Below the pieces are notes generated by a model, which had not been told where the DNA came from, did not search any database, and worked only from the letters and a program-made list of their open reading frames with translations. Shown one piece after another: positions 24,213 through 32,904 of a stretch of DNA of 64,000 bases. Both the position numbers and the translations under genes were made by a program. Source of the stretch: DATBHW01 sp964522745 (GTDB taxonomy: Bacteria; Chloroflexota; Ktedonobacteria; Ktedonobacterales; DATBGS01); assembly GCA_964522745.1 (NCBI GenBank), contig CAZFWN010000003.1:1-64000 (forward strand), given 5' to 3'. The stretch's first letter is position 1. The number at the start of each line of letters is the position of its first letter.

Positions 24213-25379
24213 CTATCTCTTGGGGATCATGCCCTCGATCTTGGCGATAATGCCAATCATCACCTCGTCGGCGCCACCGCCGATGGAGAGCAACCGGCCA
24301 TCGCGGAAGCGGCGCGAGATCGGCGTTTCCTCCATATAGCCCATGCCGCCATAGAATTGCAGGCAGGTGTCGTTAATTTCCCGCCCCAGGCGCCCGGCCT
24401 TGAGCTTGCCCATCGAGACCTCGCGGGTCACATCCTGTCCCGCAATCAACATACGCACGCAATGGTAGTTTAGCTGGCGCAGCGCCTCAAGCTCGGTGAG
24501 CAGTTCGACCAGCTTGAAGTGAATCCACTGGTTTTCAATCAGCGGGCGGCCAAAGGCTTTGCGCTGTTGTGTATAGGCGATGGTATCACGCACGGTGCGC
24601 TCGCCGGAACTGTGCGCCATGACGTTGGCGATCAGCCGCTCCTTCTGGAACTGCTGCATCTGGAGGATGAAGCCCTGGCCTTCGGGGCCGATGCGATTGC
24701 ATTGGGGCACTCGCACATTGTCAAAAACGAGTTCGGCTGTGTCGCTGGAGAGATTGCCCAGCTTCTTGAGCTTGCGCCCCACGCTGAAGCCTGGCGTTTT
24801 GGTGGGCACGATAATCAGCGACATGCCGCGATAGCCGCCCTCGTTGCTGGTGCGTGTCAGCAGGCAGATAAAGTCGGCCTGGGTGCCGTTGGTGATATAG
24901 AGCTTGGTGCCGTTGATGATATAGTCGTCGCCGTCCCGTTCGGCGCGGGTGCGGATGGCGGCGACATCCGAGCCGGCATCCGGCTCGCTGACACCAATCG
25001 CGCCAACGATCTCGCCTTTGATCGCCGGCTCCAAAAACTTCTTTTTCAGTTCGTGCGAGCCATGCTGGGCCAGCGCGGGCGTACACATATCGGTATGTAC
25101 GACGATGCCCATTGGCACGCCGCCGCAGTTGGCGCGGGCCAGTTCCTCGGCAAAGACGACGGTATACCAGTAATCGGCGTTGGCGCCGCCGTACTCTTCT
25201 GGATAGTTCAGGCCCAGGAAGCCAAGATCACCCATTTTCTTGAAGAGGTCATGGGCAGGGAAGATGCCCGCCTCCTCCCACTCATCGACATGCGGATTGA
25301 TTTCTTTTTCGACGAACGCGCGCACGGACTGACGGAACATCTCGTGTTCTTCGGTAAAGTACATTGGGCTGTAGTGCAT
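24213..25379 (-). CDS. Acyl-CoA dehydrogenase (AtuD/citronellyl-CoA-like)
   Basis: A 388-residue FAD-dependent acyl-CoA dehydrogenase, of normal length. It shows the signature GAIGVSEPDAGSDVAAIRT, the substrate-binding YITNGTQAD region and the C-terminal YGGMGYMEETPISRRFRD with SIGGGADEVM. The GGGADE ending is typical of citronellyl-CoA/AtuD-like and related enzymes rather than of straight-chain butyryl types. It would introduce the double bond before carboxylation. The start at 25379 is preferred over 25412 because ACAGGAG lies about 8 nt upstream. Electrons would pass to ETF. Confidence 0.88.
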   Translation of the reverse strand: MHYSPMYFTEEHEMFRQSVRAFVEKEINPHVDEWEEAGIFPAHDLFKKMGDLGFLGLNYPEEYGGANADYWYTVVFAEELARANCGGVPMGIVVHTDMCTPALAQHGSHELKKKFLEPAIKGEIVGAIGVSEPDAGSDVAAIRTRAERDGDDYIINGTKLYITNGTQADFICLLTRTSNEGGYRGMSLIIVPTKTPGFSVGRKLKKLGNLSSDTAELVFDNVRVPQCNRIGPEGQGFILQMQQFQKERLIANVMAHSSGERTVRDTIAYTQQRKAFGRPLIENQWIHFKLVELLTELEALRQLNYHCVRMLIAGQDVTREVSMGKLKAGRLGREINDTCLQFYGGMGYMEETPISRRFRDGRLLSIGGGADEVMIGIIAKIEGMIPKR

Positions 25380-25414
25380 GGCTGGCTCTCCTGTTGTGTG
25401 CTGGGCGATCAATA

Positions 25415-27025
25415 TTACATACGGAACACGCCGTAGCGAGGCGCGCCTTCGGAGACGAAATCGCGGTTGTAGGCCATCGACAGGCCAATGGACAGCGCCA
25501 TGCGCGTCTCGCGGGGATCGATGATGCCATCATCCCAGATACGCGCAGTAGCATAATACGGGGACGCTTCCTCCTCAAACTTGGCGATCACCATTTTGCG
25601 CTGCATCTCAAGCTGCTGCTGGTCGGGCTGCGTGCCCCTGGCGCGGGCGGCATCCTCTTGCACAATCTTGAGGACGCCTGCGGCCTGCTCGGCGCCCATT
25701 ACCGAGATGCGGCTGTTGGGCCAGGTGAAGAGCAGGCGCGGGTCGTAGGCCCGGCCACACATGCCGTAGTTGCCGGCCCCAAACGAGCCACCCAGGATAA
25801 CGGTAAACTGCGGCACAGTGGACGTAGCGACGGCATTGACCATCTTAGAGCCATGCTTGACGATGCCATCCTGCTCATACTTCGTGCCGACAATATAGCC
25901 TGTAGTGTTTTGCAGATAAATCAGCGGCGTGCGCGTCTGATTGCAGAGTTGGATAAACGTTGCCGCTTTATTGGCTGATTCGGAGAAGAGGATGCCATTG
26001 TTGGCGATGATGCCAACGGGGAAGCCGTTGAGATGCGCGTGGCCGACAACGAGCGTTGGGCCATACTCGCGCTTATATTCGGTGAAGCGCGATCCATCTA
26101 CCAGCCGGGCAATCACTTCGCGCACCTCGTAGGGCTTGCGCGTGTCGATGGGTACGATGCCCAGCAATTCGTCTGGGTCATAGAGCGGGTCTTCTGGCGG
26201 CGCAAGCTGCGCCTTGATCTCTTTGCGCCAGTTGAGGCGAGACATGATCTCTCGGCCAATGCGGATAGCGTCGGCGTCGTCTTCGGCCAGGTAATCGCCC
26301 AGGCCGGAGACGCGGGTGTGCATCTCGGCGCCGCCGAGCGTCTCATCATCAGCATCTTCGCCGGTCGCCATCTTGACCAGCGGCGGCCCGCCCAGAAAGA
26401 CTTTTGACTTCTTGCGGATCATCACCGTGTAGTCCGAGAGGCCGGGCACATAGGCGCCGCCAGCGGTGGAATTGCCAAAGACCAGCGAGATTTGCGGCAG
26501 TCCCATTGCAGACATTTGCGCCAGATTGGCAAAGGTGCGCCCGCCGACTTCGGCAAACATTTCCGCCTGATAGAGCAGGTTGGCGCCGCCAGATTCGACC
26601 AGATGGATGCTGGGCAGTCGGTTCTCCCTGGCGATGGTCTGAGCGCGCAATCCCTTCTTGACGGTCATGGGATAGCTCGTACCGCCCTTGACCGTCGGGT
26701 CGTTGGCGCCGATCATGCACTCGACGCCGCTGACGATGCCTATGCCGGTGATCTGCGAGCCGCCGGGCGATTCGTCGTTATACATGCCCCAGGCCGCCAA
26801 TGGACTCAGTTCTAGAAAGGGCGTACCGGGGTCAAGCAGCAATTCTACGCGCTCGCGCGCCAGCAGCTTGCCGCGCTCGCGGTGCCGCTTGACATATTTT
26901 TCGCCGCCACCCTCGTGCACCTTTGCCAGCCGCTCGCGCAGTTCATCAAGCAGCGGTTCCCACGCTGCCCGGTTCTGCTGGTACTCAGCGCTCTGGGTGT
27001 CAATCTGCGAGCGGATGATGCTCAA
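25415..27025 (-). CDS. Acyl-CoA carboxylase beta subunit (carboxyltransferase)
   Basis: A 536-residue carboxyltransferase of the methylcrotonyl/geranyl-CoA carboxylase beta family. It shows crotonase-type oxyanion segments: ESGGANLLYQAEMF and FGNSTAGGAYVPGLSDY in the N-terminal half, and LGGSFGAGNYGMCGRAYDP in the C-terminal half. Length and the FGAGNYGMCGRAY motif fit MccB/AtuC rather than propionyl-CoA carboxylase. It would work with the biotin protein at 19706-21739. The start is TTG at 27025, with GAGGAG 6 nt upstream. Confidence 0.9.
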   Translation of the reverse strand: MSIIRSQIDTQSAEYQQNRAAWEPLLDELRERLAKVHEGGGEKYVKRHRERGKLLARERVELLLDPGTPFLELSPLAAWGMYNDESPGGSQITGIGIVSGVECMIGANDPTVKGGTSYPMTVKKGLRAQTIARENRLPSIHLVESGGANLLYQAEMFAEVGGRTFANLAQMSAMGLPQISLVFGNSTAGGAYVPGLSDYTVMIRKKSKVFLGGPPLVKMATGEDADDETLGGAEMHTRVSGLGDYLAEDDADAIRIGREIMSRLNWRKEIKAQLAPPEDPLYDPDELLGIVPIDTRKPYEVREVIARLVDGSRFTEYKREYGPTLVVGHAHLNGFPVGIIANNGILFSESANKAATFIQLCNQTRTPLIYLQNTTGYIVGTKYEQDGIVKHGSKMVNAVATSTVPQFTVILGGSFGAGNYGMCGRAYDPRLLFTWPNSRISVMGAEQAAGVLKIVQEDAARARGTQPDQQQLEMQRKMVIAKFEEEASPYYATARIWDDGIIDPRETRMALSIGLSMAYNRDFVSEGAPRYGVFRM

Positions 27026-27028
27026 GGT

Positions 27029-27856
27029 CTACTCCTCGAAGCCGTTATAAGGTGGGGCCGGTGTATGCTCAGAGACATCGTAATTGGTGCGCCAGAGGGA
27101 ACTGGCGCCATCGACGCGCAAGGTCGCGCCGGTGATATAGCTGGCGCCGGGCGAGAGCAAGAATGTGACGGCTGAGGCTACCTCGCTCTCGCTGCCCAGG
27201 CGTTTGGTGGGAATAAAGCTTTCAAGATTGGTGAGAATGGAGGGATCATAGTTTGCCAGTCCGCTGGAGTTGATGATGCCAGGGGCGACGCTGTTGACGC
27301 GGATATGATAGGGTGCCCACTCGACGGCCAGCGTTTTGGTGAGATTTTCGACGCCGGCGCGGGCAGCGCTGCTGTGGGCCATGCCGGGGAAGCCATCCCA
27401 TAGGTCCATGAGGATATTGACGACAGCGCCGCCATGCTCGCGCATGTAACAGAGCATGGCGGCTTTGGTCATCTGGAACGCGCCGGTCAGGTTGGTTTCC
27501 AGCACGGCATGCCAGCCGTTGGGGCGGATCGCCTCGGCGGGGCTGACATACTGGCCGCCGCCGTTGTTCACCAGCCCATCGATCCTGCCGCACTGCTCCA
27601 ATACGCCTTGCATCAGTGCGTCGATCTGGTCGAGGCTGCGGATGTCACAGGCAATGGCAAGGGCTTTGCCGCCGGCGGCCAGAATCTCGTCGCGGGTTGG
27701 CTCCAGCTTTGCCAGCTTGCGAGAACACAGCACGACGGTTGCGCCCAGGCTCGCCAGTTCATGGGCGATGCAGCGGCCAATGCCGCTGCCCCCGCCGCTG
27801 ACGATGATCACCTGCTCGCTAAAAAGGCTATCTCGAAAGACCGAGCGATACGCCAT
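27029..27856 (-). CDS. SDR family oxidoreductase, trans-2-enoyl-CoA reductase (PECR)-like
   Basis: A 275-residue short-chain dehydrogenase/reductase. The NADP(H)-binding GGGSGIGR is at residues 21-28 and the structural NNGGG at about 98-102. The classical catalytic Tyr-x3-Lys is replaced: the segment reads AHSSAARAGVENLTKTLAVEW, with Ser and Arg at those places. This is as in the peroxisomal trans-2-enoyl-CoA reductase (PECR) group. The tail is also PECR-like (FLLSPGASYITGATLRVDG). It is first in the minus-strand cluster and may correspond functionally to AtuB/AtuG-type SDRs. Confidence 0.8.
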   Translation of the reverse strand: MAYRSVFRDSLFSEQVIIVSGGGSGIGRCIAHELASLGATVVLCSRKLAKLEPTRDEILAAGGKALAIACDIRSLDQIDALMQGVLEQCGRIDGLVNNGGGQYVSPAEAIRPNGWHAVLETNLTGAFQMTKAAMLCYMREHGGAVVNILMDLWDGFPGMAHSSAARAGVENLTKTLAVEWAPYHIRVNSVAPGIINSSGLANYDPSILTNLESFIPTKRLGSESEVASAVTFLLSPGASYITGATLRVDGASSLWRTNYDVSEHTPAPPYNGFEE

Positions 27857-27887
27857 CGTATCCTGCCTGTTGCGTGTTTCTGTGCGC

Positions 27888-28646
27888 CTACTTTGTCTGG
27901 CCGTTCACGCTGACTAGTTGTACATCAAAGATCAGCGTCGCGTTGGCTGGAATCTGCGGCGGGCTGCCCTGCGCGCCATAGCCAAGTGCCGAGGGGATAA
28001 TGAGACGGCGCTTGCCGCCAACCTTCATGCCAGCCACCCCTTCATCCCAACCAGGGATGACCTGCCCTTGTCCAAGGGTGAACTCAAATGGGCTGGGCGG
28101 TGAGTGGTCGTATGAGCTATCAAACTTGACATCATCTGATTGGAGCCAGCCGGTATACTGCACATCAACGGTATCGCCAGATTTGGCAGTTGGACCAGTG
28201 CCGACGGTAACATCAATATACTGGAGCTTATCGTTTGTGGTAATGACTGTGCCTGTAACGGTGGGTGGAATGGCTGGCCCGCCCGCGCTGGTGGCAGTGG
28301 GCCTGGCGCTGGCGGTCTTTGATGGTGTGGCCCCGACGGCCCGCCAGACAAGCACGCCAATGATTGCCAGAACCACCAGCACCAGGAAGGTTCCGCCTAA
28401 CCCTTGATTCAATTTGCGCCGCTTGGCGCGGTCCATACGCATCTGCTGCTGTGGTGTCAGCTTGCGCTCGCGCAGCGGTTCTTGCGCTTCCACGCGGCGA
28501 GATTTCGCCGCTGGCGCCTCTGCTGGCTCTTTACTTTCCAGGCTTGCTGATGGTTTCTTCGTTTGTGGTTGAGTTGTCTTCTGGGCTGGTTTTGTAGATG
28601 TGCTTGCATTGGCGGCAGAAGCTTTTATTGGTTTCTTTGCTGGCAT
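27888..28646 (-). CDS. Membrane-anchored FKBP-type peptidyl-prolyl isomerase
   Basis: A 252-residue protein with a basic, Lys/Ala-rich cytoplasmic N-terminus (1-80), one membrane helix (about 84-102), a Pro/Thr linker and an extracytoplasmic FKBP domain (about 155-249). FKBP features are visible: GDTVDVQYTGWL, FDSSYD, FEFTLGQGQVIPGWDEGVAGMKVGGKR and LGYGAQGSPPQIPANATLIFDVQL. It catalyses cis-trans isomerisation of prolyl bonds and aids folding of exported proteins. AGAGGAG lies upstream of the ATG. Confidence 0.92.
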   Translation of the reverse strand: MPAKKPIKASAANASTSTKPAQKTTQPQTKKPSASLESKEPAEAPAAKSRRVEAQEPLRERKLTPQQQMRMDRAKRRKLNQGLGGTFLVLVVLAIIGVLVWRAVGATPSKTASARPTATSAGGPAIPPTVTGTVITTNDKLQYIDVTVGTGPTAKSGDTVDVQYTGWLQSDDVKFDSSYDHSPPSPFEFTLGQGQVIPGWDEGVAGMKVGGKRRLIIPSALGYGAQGSPPQIPANATLIFDVQLVSVNGQTK

Positions 28647-28839
28647 CTTTATAGGTCTCCTCTAGAGATCGTTTGAGTGGCCTTAGTAGTATACACGCAG
28701 ACTACGGTTGAGGCAACGTCTTCTTTCTCTCACTGATGAAAGAACAAGGGGGCTAGTCAAACTATCTCGAAATAGGTATACTTCTATACAGACGAAGGCC
28801 ATCCATTTCCTCATTTTTTGTCCGTTGGAGGAATTATAG

Positions 28840-29772
28840 ATGCTGGTACTTCCTTCCACGCAGTCCTCATCCCTTCCCCCGCGTATCCCTGATCGGTCTG
28901 ATCGATTTGTTTCCACGTTTTCCATTGTTGGCTGTGACCCTGCAACTGGCGATCTTGGCATTGCAGTAGAGTCGAAATTTTTGGGCGTGGGCGCCGTCGT
29001 GCCCTGGGCCAGAGCAGGCGTGGGAGCCATTGCCACGCAATCCTGGGCCAACACAAGCTATGGCCCCAAAGGGTTGGAGTTGCTTGCTCAAGGCCAGTCG
29101 CCTGATGAAGTCATGGCGGCGCTCACCGGCCTGGATGACCACCGCGCGCTGCGCCAGGTGGGGATCGTCGATGCGAAGGGGCGGACCGCAACCTTCACCG
29201 GGAATGAATGCTTTGCCTGGGCCGGTGGATTGACCGGCCCAAATTATGCCTGCCAGGGCAATATTCTGGTAAGCGCGGCCACCGTGCAGGCACTCGCCCA
29301 GACATTTGAAGCGACAACGGGCGGGCTGTGGGATCGCCTGGTGGCCGCCCTGGCCGCCGGTCAGGCCGCTGGTGGAGATAGCCGAGGCCAGGAGTCGGCA
29401 GCGCTGCTGGTGGTGCGCGAGGGCGGAGGGTATGCCGGATTTAATGATCGCTTCATCGATCTGCGCGTGGACGATCATCCCAGGCCGATTGAGGAACTGA
29501 CGCGCTTGCTCGACCTGCATAAGCTCTACCTCTTCAAAACCAATCCTGAAGACATCATGCCCATCGATGAGGCCATTGCCCGCGAACTACAGAGCCTCCT
29601 GATGCGCGCTGGCGATTATACTGGCCCATTACACGGAACCTACGACGAAGCCACCCGCAAGGCTTTTTATACTTTCAGCATGCGCGAGAATCTGGAAGAT
29701 CGCTGGGTGGAGGGCGCGCAGATCGATGGAGTGGTCCTGCGTTTCATTCGCCAGCGATTTGCTCAGGAATAA
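28840..29772 (+). CDS. DUF1028 family protein with C-terminal peptidoglycan-binding-like domain
   Basis: A 310-residue protein of the DUF1028 (Ntn-hydrolase-like) family. The family start STFSIVGCDPATGDLGIAVES is at residues 25-45, followed by GVGAVVPWARAGVGAIATQS and CFAWAGG. Residues about 240-310 resemble the short peptidoglycan-binding-like extension often attached to this family (PIDEAIARELQSLLMRAGDY). Function is unproved. TTGGAGGAA lies before the ATG. Confidence 0.85.
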   Translation: MLVLPSTQSSSLPPRIPDRSDRFVSTFSIVGCDPATGDLGIAVESKFLGVGAVVPWARAGVGAIATQSWANTSYGPKGLELLAQGQSPDEVMAALTGLDDHRALRQVGIVDAKGRTATFTGNECFAWAGGLTGPNYACQGNILVSAATVQALAQTFEATTGGLWDRLVAALAAGQAAGGDSRGQESAALLVVREGGGYAGFNDRFIDLRVDDHPRPIEELTRLLDLHKLYLFKTNPEDIMPIDEAIARELQSLLMRAGDYTGPLHGTYDEATRKAFYTFSMRENLEDRWVEGAQIDGVVLRFIRQRFAQE

Positions 29773-30098
29773 GCCTCTCTCTTGCACGTTGGGAGAAATT
29801 GTAATCAAAGAGCGTATGTGTCTGTAGAGAGCGCTTCCCTCGCTGGCGAAGTTGCCGCCAGGCAGTCTGAGGCCATGCCAGCAAAGGAACTTGCTCTTTC
29901 AGAAAGGAGCTAGAGCTTCTCGAAAGTCGCCTATTTTCAGTTTGAGCAACTGGTTTGCGATCACCGGTTTTCTTCCCCTGCATCACTGGTTGGTTTCCCT
30001 TCTGTCAGCTTGTCCATGTAAGATGCTGCCACATCGTAGTTGGCCGATTGCTCTCGTGTGGAAACGAGAGTACAACAAGAACGGAAGGATACAGATTT
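29773..30098 (+). other. Leader/intergenic region before peptide transporter operon
   Basis: This 326-nt stretch has no supported gene. Near its end CTCTCGT (30051-30057) pairs with ACGAGAG (30064-30070) around a 6-nt loop, just upstream of the GGAAGGAT ribosome binding site of the binding-protein gene. The hairpin may influence mRNA stability or translation of the operon. Confidence 0.4.
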
Positions 30099-31769
30099 AT
30101 GCGGAAGAAGATGTTTCTTGTCTCGCAGATATTCCTCTTCCTTGGACTGGTTTCAATCATCCTCGCGGGCTGTGGAACGAACAACAGCAGTGGCCCCAAC
30201 CTTGCCAAGAATCAGGTCCTCAGACTTGCCAACATTGGTACGCAAGACATCAAGACGATGGACCCGGCGGCGCCGGCTGATCTCAACTCGGCCCAGGCAA
30301 TCAGCCTGGCCTATACTGGCCTGGTGAAGCTGGATCAGAAGAATCTGGAGATCAAGCCAGATATTGCCACCGGCTGGGATGTTTCCAATGGCGGCATGAC
30401 CTACACCTTCCATCTGCGCAGCGGCATCAAATTTTCCAATGGCGATCCAGTGACGGCGCAGGATTTTGCCTACACGATTGATCGCACACTTGACCCCTGC
30501 CTCCAGCCTCAGCCGTCTCCGGTGGCTCCCACCTACCTGGGCGACGTTGTTGGGAATGCTGATCGCTACAACGCCAAATGCACCAATCCCCCAAGCGCCC
30601 CATCCGTCATTGGCAAAGGGGTGGTGGTGATTGACGATCACACCCTGCAATTCAATCTGGATAAGCCCATTGGCTTCTTCCTGGATCAACTGACGTATCC
30701 AACCGCCTTTGTGGTTGATAAGAAGATTGTCGATCAGGCTAAAGGCGATTTGTCCCAGGTGTCGGCGGGCACCGGGCCGTTCATGCTGCAATCCTGGCAG
30801 CACAATAGCAAGCTGGTCTTCGTTCCCAATCCAAACTGGTATGGCGCGAAGAGCCACCTGACTGAAATCGATATGCCGATGTTCGCGGACACCGGCCCGG
30901 CCTTCAAAGCGTTCCAGGGCAAGCAGATCGATGTGGACAACCTCCTCGATTCGATCAATTATCCCATCGCCAAGAATGGCGCCAACAAGCTGTGGAATTA
31001 CTTTGAGGGGCCATACCTGGATATCAACTACGTCACCGGCAACGACAAGGTTGCGCCGTTCGATAAGCTCGCGGTGCGCCAGGCGTTTGCGGAAGCCATA
31101 GACCGTAATACCGTTTCCACCCAGACGCTCAATGGCTTCTATATCCCCTCGGATCACATCATCCCCGATGGCATGCCAGGCTATAATAAAAACTTGCAAG
31201 GTCTGCCCTTCAACCCGACTGACGCCAAGCAAAAGCTGCTGTCAGCCTATCCCGACCTGAGCAAGCTTCCCCCAATCACGCTTGAGTATGCCAAGATTGC
31301 CGATCTTGATAAGGCATACACGAAGATGCAGCAGGACTGGCAGACGTACCTGGGGGTCAAGGTCACGCTGGATGCCGTCGATTTTGAGAAGCTGGTCACG
31401 GATGTCCTCACCAACAATGTCCAGTTCTTTGGGCTGGCCTGGATCGCCGACTACCCCGATCCGCAGGACTGGACAACGCTTCAATTCACCACGTATGGCC
31501 TCTATGACAACCAGAACTTCGATGACCCACAGATTGACCAACTGGTTGCCAAGGCCGATGTGGACCAGAATCAGGCGGAGCGCTACAAGCTTTACCAGCA
31601 GGTGGAAGAACTGGCGGTCCAAGAGGAAGCCTGGGCGCCCTGGAGCCAGCAAAAGAACGTGTACGTGTATCAGAATAACGTACATGGCTATGTGCTAGAT
31701 GCTGGCGGGCTGACCCCGCCGGATGTCTGGGCAAACGTCTACATTTGCAACGGCGCTTGCAATAGCTGA
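30099..31769 (+). CDS. Peptide ABC transporter substrate-binding lipoprotein
   Basis: A 556-residue extracytoplasmic binding protein of the DppA/OppA family. The signal peptide ends in the lipobox LAGC with the lipidated Cys at residue 25. Typical segments follow: TYTFHLRSGIKFSNGDPVTAQDF and VRQAFAEAIDRNTV. It captures oligopeptides and passes them to the permeases encoded directly downstream. The ATG at 30099 is preferred over an earlier in-frame start at 29955, because it opens a correct signal peptide and follows GGAAGGAT. Confidence 0.92.
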   Translation: MRKKMFLVSQIFLFLGLVSIILAGCGTNNSSGPNLAKNQVLRLANIGTQDIKTMDPAAPADLNSAQAISLAYTGLVKLDQKNLEIKPDIATGWDVSNGGMTYTFHLRSGIKFSNGDPVTAQDFAYTIDRTLDPCLQPQPSPVAPTYLGDVVGNADRYNAKCTNPPSAPSVIGKGVVVIDDHTLQFNLDKPIGFFLDQLTYPTAFVVDKKIVDQAKGDLSQVSAGTGPFMLQSWQHNSKLVFVPNPNWYGAKSHLTEIDMPMFADTGPAFKAFQGKQIDVDNLLDSINYPIAKNGANKLWNYFEGPYLDINYVTGNDKVAPFDKLAVRQAFAEAIDRNTVSTQTLNGFYIPSDHIIPDGMPGYNKNLQGLPFNPTDAKQKLLSAYPDLSKLPPITLEYAKIADLDKAYTKMQQDWQTYLGVKVTLDAVDFEKLVTDVLTNNVQFFGLAWIADYPDPQDWTTLQFTTYGLYDNQNFDDPQIDQLVAKADVDQNQAERYKLYQQVEELAVQEEAWAPWSQQKNVYVYQNNVHGYVLDAGGLTPPDVWANVYICNGACNS

Positions 31770-31903
31770 TTGGCCTGATGGGTAAGCCTGGCTCTGGTCT
31801 CACGAGCCAGGCTTGCGCGGCTGGGCGCTGTTGCTTTCTCTCTGTTTGCTCAGCGTCCCAGCCTGCGGAAGCGCTTATCCGTTGGCAAGAGAGGTACTCT
31901 GCC

Positions 31904-32854
31904 ATGCTTCAATTTTTGGTCAAGCGAATTGCCGGCCTGGTCTTTGTGCTGCTCGGTATCTCATTTATCACCTTTATCATGGGCTACTTTGCCCCAGGCG
32001 ATCCGATCATCGGCTTGCTCGGCGCGCGTGCCAACAACCACGCGCTTTACGCGCAGCTTGCCCATCAGTACGGACTGGACCAGCCCTGGTACACGCAATA
32101 CTGGCACTTTCTTTCCCATGCCCTGCGCGGCGATTTTGGGCTTTCCTTCCAAAATGAGGGCCAGAAGGTTACCGATCTGCTGGCGCCAACCGTTCTGGTT
32201 TCGGTGCAGCTTGGCTTGATGGCGTTTGTTCTGACGCTTCTCGTGGGCATTCCGGTTGGGATTTTGGCGGCGCTCAGGCGCAACACCTGGATTGATACCA
32301 CCAGCATGGGTGTAATGCTCTTCCTCTATTCGCTGCCAACGTTTGTCTTGATCCCCGTCTATCAGTTGTTGATGGTCTTCTTTGTTCAAAAATTCAACCT
32401 GAACAGCCCACCTCTGCCGATTTTTGGCTGGTCTGATGGCCCAGAATACAAAATTATGCCGGTCTTGATTCTCGCCGCTGCTGGTATGGGGTACTATGCA
32501 CGCCTGACGCGCACCGTGATGTTAGAAGTGTTGGGCCAGGATTACGTCCGCACAGCCCGCTCGAAAGGGCTGCGTGAGCGCGTGGTGGTGTATGTCCACG
32601 CCCTGCGCAATGCGATGCTGCCGCTGCTTTCAGTGATCGGGCCATCGCTGGCGTATATCGTCAACGGCGCTTTTGTCGTCGAGTTGTTAATGGTTGTACC
32701 GGGGATCGGGCAATACTCGGTCAGCGCTATCACAGAGCGCGATTGGCCGGTGGTGCAGGCAACCGTGATTCTGCTCGCGTTGGCGGTGGTGGTCATGAAT
32801 TTCTTAACCGATATTTGCTACAGTCTGGTTGATCCGCGTATCCGGCTTGCCTGA
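31904..32854 (+). CDS. Peptide ABC transporter permease (DppB type)
   Basis: A 316-residue inner-membrane protein with six predicted helices and the DppB/OppB start LVKRIAGLVFVLLGISFITF. The cytoplasmic EAA-type loop is visible at DYVRTARSKGLRERVVVYVHALRN. It forms the peptide channel together with the next permease. The ATG at 31904 is chosen over 31778 because it gives the standard DppB N-terminus and lies after GAGAGG. Confidence 0.92.
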   Translation: MLQFLVKRIAGLVFVLLGISFITFIMGYFAPGDPIIGLLGARANNHALYAQLAHQYGLDQPWYTQYWHFLSHALRGDFGLSFQNEGQKVTDLLAPTVLVSVQLGLMAFVLTLLVGIPVGILAALRRNTWIDTTSMGVMLFLYSLPTFVLIPVYQLLMVFFVQKFNLNSPPLPIFGWSDGPEYKIMPVLILAAAGMGYYARLTRTVMLEVLGQDYVRTARSKGLRERVVVYVHALRNAMLPLLSVIGPSLAYIVNGAFVVELLMVVPGIGQYSVSAITERDWPVVQATVILLALAVVVMNFLTDICYSLVDPRIRLA

Positions 32855-32904
32855 TCGGCCTCGCCAGGTCTGTACTCAGGAAGCCACCTGAGGAGGTTGC
32901 CCGC

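Noticed and set aside
24519..25436. Plus-strand frame opposite the acyl-CoA dehydrogenase
   Set aside because: Antisense shadow produced by codon bias; no protein-like motifs.
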